A stretch of 64,000 bases of DNA from Sodiomyces alkalinus F11 (taxonomy: Eukaryota; Ascomycota; Sordariomycetes; Glomerellales; Plectosphaerellaceae): NCBI RefSeq assembly GCF_003711515.1, contig NW_021167088.1, forward strand, positions 1,386,499-1,450,498, written 5' to 3'. Each line of letters starts with the position of its first letter. The first letter of the stretch is position 1. The translations under genes were made by a program, and so were the position numbers. Of the stretch, positions 10,120-19,692 are shown piece after piece. The notes under the pieces were generated by a model. That model searched no databases. It saw only the letters and a list, made by a program, of their open reading frames with translations, and was not told the DNA's origin.

Positions 10120-11765
10120 ATGTCGGACGACGAGTTCTCCGGGACCGGTACCTCCAGCCTCGGCACGTCCGCCAACGCTGCAGATCGCGACAAGCGCGCG
10201 CCCCGGTTCAGCTGGACGCCCGCCTACGAGGCCACCTTCTTCCGGTCCCTCTGCGAGTCGGTCCAGCTCGGCCTGCGCGAGAACCACAGCTTCAAGGTCG
10301 AGGCATGGGACCGCGCGGCGGTTGCGTTGCAGGAGAAGCACAGCGCGTACCCGACGAAGAGTCATCTCGTCAACAAGTCCGACAATGCGCGCAAGAAGTT
10401 CCGCCTCTGGCGCGGGCTACGGGAGGATGCTGACTTTCTCTACAACCCGACTTCCAGGACTGTCACTGCGACGGAAGAAGCCTGGAAGGCGCACATAGAG
10501 GTGAGTCCTCCTCTTTTTTTTTTTTTTTTTCTTCCCGAGGTTTGGAGGCCCGAGACTCCGAGTTTCGTCTCGCCAAATTTCGTCGACATTACGCTGTCAA
10601 TTCTGGTATTCCCAACATCTCCCGGATTCACACCTAATTTTTTTTTTTTTTTTCACTTTGGTTCTTTTTCTTTTTCTTCTCTTGTCACCTCGACACATCA
10701 GCCGTGTTCTACGCGCTACTGGTTAACTAATGCGCTTAACCCCTACAGAAAGAGCCCTTGTCACGAGCCTTACGAGGCCGACCGTTTGAACACGAGGAAT
10801 ACATGGAGATCTTGTACCCAGACGTTATTGGATCCGGTGGCGCTCCTAAGCGGATTATGAAACCGAAACGGAAGGGGCCAGATATGATCCAGGGCTCGGA
10901 GGAGCCAGAAATGCCCGGGACGGGGATTCTGGACCTACAAGTCGATTCGCCCTATCGTCCGCCCTCGCAACAAGGCATGCCGCCACCGCCCACACCACCA
11001 CCACAGCAACGCCAGCGCCAACAACAACAGCAGCAACAGCAACAACAGCACAGCCAGAAACAGCAACAGCAAAATCAAAGTCAAAAACAACAGCAACAGC
11101 GACCATCAATAAGCCATCCCGGTGCCCCCCCCGCCCGCGGCCAGGTGCATGTACCACAGCAGCAGCAACGTCCAACATCTACCACCCTCCCACCCCGCAC
11201 ACACATTCCCGGAACGAGCGCGCTCACTCCGCCCGAAGAAACGGCTACACACGGGCGGAGAAGGTTCCCAGGCGCGCCTACCCCTCAGCAAGCCGTCGCC
11301 GGCGACACAGGGAAGACCTCATCAACCGCCGCGGGCCTCTCCTCTAGCACCAATAGCAGTACGGGGCAACCCCCCGAAAAGCGTCGCCGGACAACCACTT
11401 TCGCGCCAGGGGGCGCAGCGTCCTCGGGTGCTCGTGCGGGCTCCAGCACAACCAGCGGGAACAACGCGGCCAACACCGAAGCGGCGACAGCATCCGTGGC
11501 CATGGCCGGGAAGCAGCTTTTCGAGGACGGCCTGCTGAGGGTCGCGGAAGCGCTCAAGGCGCGCGCTCCGCCGCGGTGGCCGGAGCAGGCCATGGACATT
11601 TTCTTTCGGGATTTCGCCGACGAGGACATGGACCTCCAGCTTAAGATTGCGGAGAAGGCGCTCGCGGACGAGAATAAAGCCATGGTGTTTTGCAAGATGC
11701 CCCCTGCATTACGAAGGCACTGGGTGAAGAGGTTGAGAGAGTTGCATAACAATCGCGTGGTATGA
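10120..11765 (+). CDS. Myb/SANT-like DNA-binding domain protein with polyglutamine region
   Basis: Exons 10120-10500 and 10749-11765 give 465 residues; the 248 bp intron contains two long T tracts. Residues about 29-130 (RFSWTPAYEATFFRSLCESV, AWDRAAVALQEKH, NKSDNARKKFRLWRGLRED) match the Myb/SANT-like fold found in fungal and transposase-derived proteins (W-x-F-x-W-type spacing). The middle is disordered and rich in Gln (about residues 200-245), Pro, Ser and Thr, with a KRRR basic patch near residue 335. A conserved-looking helical end (about residues 375-460: PEQAMDIFFRDFADEDMDL, KMPPALRRHWVKRL) closes the protein. A DNA-binding regulator is likely; targets are unknown. Confidence 0.85.
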
Positions 11766-12314
11766 TACCCGGGACGTGGGAAAGTTTCAAGCGGACTCGA
11801 GATGCATTCGCCGTTTAGAGATTGAGCCGGACTTTGCGTGGGCGGTTAGGTGTTTTTGGAGTCTAGCGTTTGGACGGTCAGTGTGGGGGTTTGTCTTCTT
11901 CAACAGGTCTTTTTTGTTTGTTTGCAGAAAGGGTGGCAAGGCCAACGGGGGTTAGGTTTCATCACGCATACCATCGCTGCATGAATTCACGAAGTTACTT
12001 CTCTGAAAAATCCCACTCAAGGCGATTTGTGATCCGACGATGCCGACTACCTTGCTGAAACTGGGTTGCTCGAGTCGCGGCAATGCCAAGAGGATAACGC
12101 CGGCTGGCTGAGAGCGGAACGCATGTGTAACATTAAGTAGACCTATGGCCGCAAGTGGAAGTGCAACCCTAAATAAACCCGTAAAAACAGGAAGAGAAAA
12201 AGAAGTCGCGTATGCGAAATGGTGTGCTCCCTTTCAGCAGAGGTGGTGAGAACCCCCAGTCGGAAAGATTCCGATTCCGTCGACAGCATTAACATTGATC
12301 TCTCTCTTCAATCC
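11766..12314. other. Convergent intergenic region
   Basis: Separates the + strand Myb-like gene from the - strand OM14-like gene. It should contain both 3' UTRs; an AATAAA-type string on the + strand lies near 12173. No gene seen. Confidence 0.6.
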
Positions 12315-13102
12315 CTACCGTTTCGTTTTATACAGGTACCTGTGAGGACCAAAATGTTAGCAAAGCATGGCCAAAGAAGGCGCGAAGTGGCGCGCAGCCA
12401 GGTTCGATCGCGGGTGCACGAGGCAAAAGGCAATATCTCACCTCCCAAGAATAGTCTCCCCGACTCCGATAAGGCCAAGAATACCGACACCAACACCAAC
12501 GTGTTCCCAGTTGAGACGTCCGCGCTCGTACAGATGCCACGCCTTATATCCAAGGAACCCGCTGAGACCGACCACACCCACCAGGTTCGTGATGACAAGG
12601 GCGCCGGCACTCCCGTCGCTCAGGGCGGCGAACTGGCGCGTCAGCCAGTTGTCGGCCTGGCGGCCCTTCTCGACGGCCCTCTTCTTGGCCGCTCGGGCTT
12701 TGGCGCGGGCCTCTTCCTTTTCCTTCTCCCCCTCTTCCTCGCGGCGGATGCGGTCTGCCTGGGTCTCGGTCTTGATCTCCTGCTCCTTGTAGTCCGAGGG
12801 GACGGTGCGGACGGAGGGGGCGTCGACGTCTACCAGCGAGGACGTGGAGGTTTCGACGTCGGTTTGGATGGAGGGAGGCACGGGGGCAGCAGCCTGAGGT
12901 ACGAAAGATGGGTTAGTTAACGTTGCGCGACGAATGGTGCCAGTTGGGGAGGAGAGGAAACGGGAGGGAGGGGTGAAGGTTGGCGTACCTCTTCCGCGGT
13001 CTGCTTGGGACCCTTGGCGGCGACGTCGGCCCAAGATTCGGACACTGCTGGCGCGTTAGAACCAGCTGAACGATGGTCGATAGGGTAGGAGGCGCACTCA
13101 CT
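12315..13102 (-). CDS. OM14-like mitochondrial outer-membrane protein; start codon split by an intron
   Basis: On the - strand the exons are 13102 (single base A), 13044-12989, 12893-12442 and 12339-12315, giving 177 residues. No ATG lies in frame in exon 2; joining the A before the GTGAGT donor at 13101 to the TG after the CAG acceptor creates ATG, in frame with SESWADVAAKGPKQTAEE. This resembles the start I remember for filamentous-fungal OM14-like proteins. Next come an acidic linker with DVDAPSVRTVPSDYKEQEI, a charged coiled-coil stretch (EEEGEKEKEEARAKARAAKK) and two hydrophobic segments (about residues 120-142 and 153-170), ending GRYLYKTKR. Yeast OM14 sits in the mitochondrial outer membrane and helps dock translating ribosomes; whether this protein does so is inference. 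MIA40 lies about 800 bp further along the window on the same strand. Confidence 0.78.
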
Positions 13103-13896
13103 GGTAGGATGGGATGATGTGGTCAAAGAAAAAGGCACGTGGATGCTTTTCTTAGGTGGTAAGTCAAAGCTGTGCGACAGATGGTACTTGGGAAGTCGAC
13201 GCAAAGGTCAGAAGGAACGGAAGGAATATAGGCGGTGATGTTTCTCTCAGCTATTTAAGTGGTGGAGAGGGAGAAAAGGGAAAGGTTGTTATTTGCTAGG
13301 CAATGTTTTAAAGGTCGGGGTTTGGGGGGTTTGGGGGGGTGGTTGCATGGAAGCCGTTGTTCCATGTCCCCAAGGGACTTCGTCATAGGCGCAAGCTAAG
13401 CTGGGAACTTGTTACTGCGTCTGGCAATGACGTCTGCAGATCGTATCTATCCCCACTTTGGGGACCAGAAATGCACCATAAATGCACCATAAATGCACGG
13501 ATACAGTAAGGTACCGAGGTACTACTCAGAGGTACCCGTACGAGTCAGGTACCATAGGTACCTTATGAAAGCAGCACCGCAGGCGACCCGGTATCCGGTC
13601 AATCCTCACCCGTCCCGAAATGACCCGTATCGACAACGTGATGCTTACTGCAAGGGCCTCAAAATCTCCCAATGGCCTAAGGTACGAAACGCAGCACCAT
13701 GTAAGGTACCTAAGGTAGGTAAGGTAGATAAGGTGGGAAAGGTGATTCGTTATCAGATTGTTAGTACAGGTGGCAGGCTAGTACCTACATTATGAATACA
13801 TGTAAAATCCCCCAAGGGACAGGCTCAATGTATGCATCTACAGCTCCCCATCCAAGTCTATTCCCAAAACGCCCGGCCTTGATGCTACATGACAAT
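13103..13896. other. Intergenic region rich in GGTACC/AAGGTA strings
   Basis: Contains the OM14-like promoter and the 3' flank of MIA40. A G-rich tract lies at about 13316-13342. Between about 13500 and 13750 there is a dense set of short related strings (GGTACC, GAGGTAC, AAGGTAGG) including a degenerate tandem of AAGGTA-like units at about 13710-13745. Confidence 0.6.
13252..13259 (-). promoter_or_regulatory. Candidate TATA element of the OM14-like gene
   Basis: On the - strand the sequence reads CTTAAATA, about 150 bp upstream of the inferred split ATG. This leaves room for a transcription start and a 5' leader before the first intron. Confidence 0.35.
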
Positions 13897-14997
13897 TTAC
13901 TCCGTCTTCACAACCACGTCCGTGGCGTCTGGTGCTCGGTCCTCCTTGTCCTTGAAGGTGTTCTGGGCCTGGCCTGACTCGGAGCGGTCTTGTGTCTCGG
14001 GTGTCGCGGGGGCTTCTCCGTTCGTCGCCTCTTCTCCGGTCGAAGAGCTGGCCGTCGCAGACTCGGGCAGCGAAGCATCATCACCATCCGTGTTTTCGGC
14101 AGCCGCACTCTCGGCATCGCCGTCCTCACCCGCTAGCTCGGCATCGTAGACCTCGGGGTACTTCTTGAAGCACTCTTGCATTCCCCTGTACCGCTGTTAG
14201 TGGATGACCCTATTTCTAGCGGACGCCACCATGCAACCGCCAGCCGTCATGGAAATGGAAATGGGGAAATGGAAATGGAAGAGGGCCGTACTGGAACTTA
14301 TCAATGCAGTCCATCCCCTTGGGCTCTTCCTTGGAGTAGACAAAGCAGCTGAACGCCGCCTTGAACTCCTCTCCGCAGGGACCATGCGCCATGCCCCCGA
14401 GACACGGGCAGTCCCAATTGATCTCGCCCGTCTCGGGGTTGAAGGCGCCCTGCTGACCTGCCTCCTCTTCCAGAGCCTCCGGGGAACCAGGTTCAAGTAG
14501 TTCGCGCGTCTCGGTCGGCTCCGCGGGGCCGGCATGGTCGTCGGATGTTTCAGTCGGGGTCGGCTCGGGTTCCTTGGCCTCCTTGGCCTGGAGACCGGCG
14601 GGCTTTTTTTGTCTCTTCTCCTCGATCACAGTGTCGACGGTCTTCAAGTCGGACTCGGGGAACTGGGGCGGCGCGGGTACGGTATGAGCTAGATGGCCCC
14701 CCATGAAAGAAGTCAGCAACAGTAGACTCGCGCAACGGGCAACGGGCAACGGGCAACGGGCAACGGAAACATCGGAATAGACGCACGGGGTTGGGGTTCT
14801 TCGGCGAAGATAGGGCTGGTGTTGTAGTAGTAGACGGCCGCGGCAGCCAGTCCCCAGCGCACCATGGTGCTTTTCCACGTCCTCGGCTTGTCGGTGGGTG
14901 CGGTGGACGCGAACCGGCGGCCGCCTGCGGAGCGGAGGCAGGAGTGACGGAGTGCGCTCGCCGCGCGCGGCGTCGACCGCACGGCTTGACGATACAT
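13897..14997 (-). CDS. MIA40: Mia40/Tim40, mitochondrial intermembrane-space oxidoreductase
   Basis: Exons on the - strand are 14997-14787, 14688-14292 and 14185-13897, giving 298 residues with exact phases. The start ([19 protein letters not shown]) is an Arg-rich mitochondrial presequence, followed by one transmembrane anchor ([18 protein letters not shown]) as in fungal, membrane-bound Mia40. After a long acidic linker comes the redox core: a CPC motif at about residue 163, then twin CX9C helices ([11 protein letters not shown] and C-IDKFQGMQE-C). Mia40 introduces disulfides into small Cys proteins entering the intermembrane space and is reoxidised by Erv1. The C-terminal tail (about 85 residues) is acidic and disordered, also typical of fungi. 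The upstream region is shared with the divergent thiamine pyrophosphokinase gene. Confidence 0.97.
14732..14766. repeat. 7-bp tandem repeat inside the first MIA40 intron
   Basis: Four full head-to-tail copies of GGGCAAC (14737-14764) plus partial flanking copies. The repeat lies wholly within intron 14689-14786, so unit-number change would not alter the protein. Confidence 0.85.
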
Positions 14998-15498
14998 GGC
15001 TATGCTTTAGATGAGATGAAATACACGACAGAGGAAAGCAAGTAAGGGATTGACTGCAGACAAGCACGCGGCGGGTCGAACTATGATGCGTCCAGGGAAA
15101 GAAAAGAAAATTAAATTAATAGAGTCCGACGAATTGAGATGGATTAGTAATTGACTCCGTACTCGTTGCGCTGTATCCGTACCTGTTTATTGACCTGATG
15201 AATAAGCAGGTCAGGGGGGCTAAAAAATTGTGGATGCGGATGAGGGGACAACCGACAACCAGCAGCTTCTGAGCTGCTCACCAAGGACGCATGATGACAG
15301 ACAAATCAACGCATTCTCTTTTCACTTGTGCATTATCTGATGAATAACTCGACGATTCATTATAACGGCTGCATAACTCACATCTGAGACCACATGTGTT
15401 ACATCTGAGTCGGTGTCTTTCTTATGCATTGCGGTTGTTACTTGTACTACCAGGCCTTTATAAGCGACACGGTCTCAAATGGCCGAAAACCTCAAGCC
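14998..15498. promoter_or_regulatory. Divergent promoter region of MIA40 (-) and thiamine pyrophosphokinase (+)
   Basis: About 500 bp separates the two start codons. It is AT-richer than the flanking coding sequence and contains one ACTCCGTAC string (15154-15162). I see no clear TATA box for either gene. Confidence 0.5.
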
Positions 15499-16461
15499 AT
15501 GACCACCTCTTCCACATTCGACTGGAATCCCGCGACCCTTTTTCTAGATGGAAGTTTCCTCTCACAGTTCGCCCTCGTCATCTTGAATCAACCTCTGAGA
15601 AACGGCGAAACCTTGGACACACTGTGGGACAATGGTAGGTATCTCATGGATTGCGAAGAGCAGCCCCATGTCATGTTGATGATGTGACACCTGCTAACAG
15701 CAAGCCCCCCCCCCCGAGGTAGCCTTGATACGGGTGGCCGCAGACGGCGGGGCGAATCGCCTTTTCGATCTCGCTGCCAAGACCAGAAATACCGGAGGTC
15801 GCACTCGGTATGTACGTGCCAAAAATCGTCAAGCATACCTACCCGTCCCAGAACGGAGCGCCAGTGTCTTGTACAAAGCTGACAAAAAGCCCCTTAGGAT
15901 GACCTAGACGCCATCGTCGGCGACCTGGACTCCCTCCTCCCCTCCGTGCGCGCGCACTACGCCTCCCTCGCGGACCCAACCCACGTCATCCACGACGCCG
16001 ACCAGGAGTCCACCGACTTTGGAAAGGCCGTCTCCTGGATCCGCGCGCGACACCCGCGCTGCACGGACATCGTGGCCCTGGGGGGCCTCGGGGGCCGCGT
16101 CGACCAGGGATTGAGCCAGCTGCATCATCTGTACCTGTTCCAGCCTGGCCCCGGTTATGAGCTGGGGCGGGTGTTCCTCCTGTCGGGCCAGAGCTTGACG
16201 TTCCTCCTTAAGCCGGGGACGCATCGCATCCGGGTGAGGGACGGTGGGGTCGGTTTCTTCGGCAAGCATGTGGGCATCGTCCCGATTGGGGAGCCGAGCG
16301 TCATCACCACCAAGGGGCTGGAGTGGGATGTCGAGAACTGGGAGACGCAGTTTGGTGGGAGGATGAGCACCAGTAACCATATCTTGCCGGACACCCAGGT
16401 CGTCGAGGTTGAGACTACGAGGGGCGTGCTGTTCACGGTCGCGCTGCGGGAGGCGGAGTGA
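15499..16461 (+). CDS. THI80: Thiamine pyrophosphokinase
   Basis: Exons 15499-15634, 15705-15811 and 15898-16461 give 268 residues. Family motifs are all present: IRVAADGGANRLFDL, DAIVGDLDSL, DQESTDFGKAVSW and ALGGLGGRVDQ for the ATP/thiamine-binding domain, and a C-terminal beta domain with GLEWDVENWETQFGGRMSTSN-type sequence. The enzyme transfers pyrophosphate from ATP to thiamine to make the cofactor TPP in the cytosol (EC 2.7.6.2). Splice choices need care: exon 2 keeps frame only if the acceptor is the AAG at 15702-15704 rather than the nearer CAG at 15698-15700, because an 11-C run follows; the second donor must be GTACGT at 15812, not GTATGT at 15808. An error in the C run would change the first of these choices. 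Confidence 0.9.
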
Positions 16462-17021
16462 GGGACTGTGTCGTCAAAGCCACCATTAGAGTCATATACG
16501 CTTTGGGCAGCTACAATCAGTCCGAAAGGCCCGAGTGTTCTACGCGATGCGATGATGTAAAGTGCTTCGGTTTTCGTCAGGCCACTGTAGCTATGCCTTT
16601 GCTCAACCCAGAAAGGTACGTAGTGACAGAGGCCCGGGTGATATTTGTAGCGATAACTCGTTTCAGGAGGGAAGTGGTGACATTATATCAAATGTCACGT
16701 GACAGTACCGGATCATAAGTTTACCTTACACCGCAAGTTTGCTCTCGAGTGAACTTGAACTCTTCTTATGAGTCTTATCTGAGGCAGGCAAGGGCGTCGT
16801 CACCTCATGATATAATTTATTCTTGCGCTTGCCCTCTATCCCTCCCTGTTCATTCCTTCTATCTGCCTTCCAGTTCTTCGGTCTCCAAATCATCTTCTCC
16901 TGCCATTCCTCCCAATAAAGCACTGTTCAGCTTTGACGCCTTCAGCTTCTCATCCCACTACGCATCGACCAGCCCTATCCAAGTATACACTGTATTGTTA
17001 CCTAGTGACTGGGACGAGTCA
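16462..17021. other. Intergenic region and 5' leader of the SRA-YDG gene
   Basis: No ATG-started gene is recognisable. The reading frame of the downstream gene stays open upstream of its ATG from about 16749, but this part is Ser-rich translation without conserved look, so it is taken as leader. Confidence 0.55.
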
Positions 17022-18128
17022 ATGAACCAGAATGAGAACAGTGAACCCCAAGTCACCGACACGGGGTTCGAACTCCCCGAGGTGGCCGACCCCGCTCCCT
17101 ACACAGAGACCATGCGAAAGAGGATCGGCGGCATCGGGGTCAAGTTGAAAAGAGGCGACGAAGTGAGTCCCGACGCGATGCGGGACCTGGTCCTCTTCCT
17201 GAACTGGTCCGAGACCCAGCAGCCGCACCAAGTGGCCCACGCCGAACAGAAGCGGGTGGCCAACATCCTCCAGTTCATCCACGACCACTCCGGCGCAGAC
17301 CCGCAGGCCTCTTTTACGACGGGGATGAAGAACCGAGCGGGGCGGCTCTACGAAGAGTGGAACCGTCACCTCCCGACGGCGGCGGGGGAAGCCGCAGAAC
17401 CCGCGACGTACGGCAATACGGCGGCAGCACCTCCTCGCCGTGCCAGGCCGTCCACTGCACCGAGAGTGGGGGGTCTCATGTTTCCCCCTCGCGACGACCC
17501 CATCTTCGGCGACCACGGCATCATGCACGGCGTGATCTACAAGCGCGGCTCGCCCCGAACCTGGTGCCTCGACCCCCGGCTGCAGCGCGAAAAACGCAGC
17601 GCCCAAGTCGCCGGCCACAACGGCCTCTCGGCGGGCGACTGGTGGCCCATGCAGATCGTCGCCCTGTTCAACGGCGCCCACGGCATGTCCCAGGGCGGTA
17701 TCTCCGGCCACCACGAGTACGGCGCCTACTCGGTGGTCGTCTCGGGCTACTACGCGGATCTCGACCGGGATCTGGGCGACACCATCTTCTATTCCGGCCC
17801 GGGGAGCCATAATCACCGGAACCCCAACACGCCGCCCTCCGGCACCGCGCTCTTGGAGACGTCCCTGGCGGATGGGGGTCCGATCCGGGTTCTGCGGTCG
17901 GCGTCGAGTGGGGGCGGTGAGAGCCCCTGGGCGCCTCCGGTCGGGATCAGGTACGACGGTCTCTATCAGATTGCGGCGGTCAGGACGCGGCATAATCGGC
18001 ATGGGGGTATCTACAAACAGTTTGAGCTGCGTCGGTTGCCGGGCCAGGAGAGTTTGGAGAGTTTGAAGAGCCGATCTCCCACCACGCTGCAGAAGCGGCA
18101 GTTCAAGGCCATCAAGCTTGCGTACTAG
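17022..18128 (+). CDS. SRA-YDG domain protein
   Basis: A single exon of 368 residues from the ATG at 17022 (MNQNENSEPQ). Residues about 1-130 form a helical, charged region without a known name. Residues about 160-345 carry an SRA-YDG domain: GIMHGVIYKRGSPR, GWWP-like GDWWPMQIVALFNGAHGMSQ, GAYSVVVSGYYADLDRD, then DTIFYSGPGSHNH, TALLETSLADGGPIRVLRS, the signature GIRYDGLYQI and KQFELRRLPGQ. SRA domains recognise methylated cytosine and flip the base, as in UHRF1 and plant SUVH proteins; in fungi such stand-alone proteins are poorly characterised. There is no RING, SET or nuclease domain in this protein. Role in DNA methylation or methyl-DNA sensing is inference. The domain call is strong. Confidence 0.88.
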   Translation: MNQNENSEPQVTDTGFELPEVADPAPYTETMRKRIGGIGVKLKRGDEVSPDAMRDLVLFLNWSETQQPHQVAHAEQKRVANILQFIHDHSGADPQASFTTGMKNRAGRLYEEWNRHLPTAAGEAAEPATYGNTAAAPPRRARPSTAPRVGGLMFPPRDDPIFGDHGIMHGVIYKRGSPRTWCLDPRLQREKRSAQVAGHNGLSAGDWWPMQIVALFNGAHGMSQGGISGHHEYGAYSVVVSGYYADLDRDLGDTIFYSGPGSHNHRNPNTPPSGTALLETSLADGGPIRVLRSASSGGGESPWAPPVGIRYDGLYQIAAVRTRHNRHGGIYKQFELRRLPGQESLESLKSRSPTTLQKRQFKAIKLAY

Positions 18129-18278
18129 GGATGTTCAAAAGCGCGAGTCTGCGTTGGTTGGTTTAGGTCATTTGCATAGCGACGGGGTTGTGGCATATTG
18201 CCAGCCCGGGGTTTAGGGCTAGGTAATTGATTCTCTTGCCTGTGCTGTTTGCATTAAGTCTGCCTCGTCTCCTCGGTC

Positions 18279-19692
18279 CTACACATCCTTATACTCGTGC
18301 TTGCCAACCCTTTCACACAGCTCTTTCAAAACACGTCCAGCCCATGCAAAGTCCTCCGTATCGAGATAGACCTGGGCGCTGAGCCGGACATACCACTTCC
18401 CCGCATGGCAGCAGATGGGAATAAAAGTCTTGTACTCATCCATCAACTTGGAGAGCATCCAAGTGACGGCCTGGGCGGCATCCTGCGAAGGGAGGACAAC
18501 GTATCCGTCAGACCCCGAGGAGGGCGCGACAGCATCCGGACTCGTCTTGATGGGGAGGAATATGTTGACCATGGCATTGTTGGTCAGGGTGCCCTTTTTG
18601 TTGTCCAGGACCTGCGTGCCCAGGATGTCGGCCACCTTGCTGCCCCCTTCCTTGGCCAACGTCCACAGGTACTCGATGATCCTCCGCTCGCCTCCCAGGA
18701 CGTTCTCGCGCCACTCCAGCGCGTCCTTGACGGCGAGGTACGCAGCGTTGTCCAGGGTGCCGACGAACTCGAAATTGCTCACAAAAGCCGGCTTGGCCCC
18801 GTCCTGCGGCAGCGGGTTCGCCCGCGCGGCGCCCTGCGACCGGTACCCGTGGCTCGTGGGCAGGGTCGAGGTAAGCAGGTGCTGGTTCCGGACGGGGACG
18901 TGGAACAAGGCGCACGCCCGGGGGACGTGCAGCCACTTGTGGCAGTTGGAGACGAAAAAATCCGGGTCCAGCGCGGCGAGGTCCAGCGGCAGCATCCCGA
19001 TGCCCTGGGCGCCGTCTATCAGGCTGAGGACGCCCAGCTCGCGACACGCCCTCGTCAGTTCCTCAAAGGGGAAGCGCACGCCCGGCTGGGAGACGACAAC
19101 ATCATAGATGGCCAGGCGGGGCCGCTTGCCCTCGGCGCGCGACGTGGCCACGGCGTCCCGGAAGGCTTGCACGATGTCGTCGTCCTCGAGCGGGTAGGCG
19201 AGGTCGACGGAGCGGCTGGAGACCAGGCCCCGGGCCGAGTCGACGGCGTAGTCGACGGTCTTGCCGCAGGCGCCGTAGATGACGGAGAAGCAGAGGATCT
19301 CGTCCCGGCCGTCGGCGTCCCAGACGAGGTTGCGGAGGACGACGTTGACGGCGGTGGTGGCGTTGGGGACGAAGACGACGGTGTCGAGCGGGGCGTTGAC
19401 GAGTTGGGCGACGGCGGCGCGGGCGTCGTCGAGTTTGCGGGGGTATTCGTAGCGGAGGAAGATGTCTTGGACGGCGTCGGCGCGGGCCCTGTATTCTTGG
19501 ACCTTGGCGTGGACTGCGCGAGGGGCAGCGCCGAAGGATCCTGGAGGTGTTAGTGAGACTGGGTGTCTATGGACGGTAGGGGACTGACGTACCGTGATTG
19601 AGGTTGCGAAACTCGGGATCGAACGGGAACTCTTTCTTCAACGCCGATCCGAACTGGACGAGTCCGTCGTTGGACTGTTCTGAAGAGCCCAT
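18279..19692 (-). CDS. Class V PLP-dependent aminotransferase (isopenicillin N epimerase/Egt2-like)
   Basis: Exons on the - strand are 19692-19593 and 19540-18279 (52 bp intron), giving 453 residues. The start MGSSEQSNDGLVQFGSALKK leads to FRNLNHGSFGAAPRAV, typical of this branch. PLP-fold motifs follow: FVPNATTAVNVVLRNL, LSLIDGAQGIGMLPLDL (cofactor Asp) and FFVSNCHKWLHVPRACAL (Schiff-base Lys). Family members include hercynylcysteine sulfoxide lyases of ergothioneine synthesis (fungal Egt2), cysteine desulfurases and proteins annotated as isopenicillin N epimerase. The remembered motif SNCHKWLHVPR fits fungal proteins of the Egt2-related group, but I cannot separate Egt2 from paralogues by eye. 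No Egt1 gene is in the window. Class assignment strong, function open. Confidence 0.87.

Noticed and set aside
14732..14766. Short regular repeat considered as CRISPR-like
   Set aside because: Units are contiguous 7-mers without spacers, inside a spliceosomal intron of a nuclear gene.
17019..18002. 327-residue open frame antisense to the SRA-YDG gene
   Set aside because: Composition is Arg/Val/Gly/Asp noise typical of the reverse of GC-rich codons.
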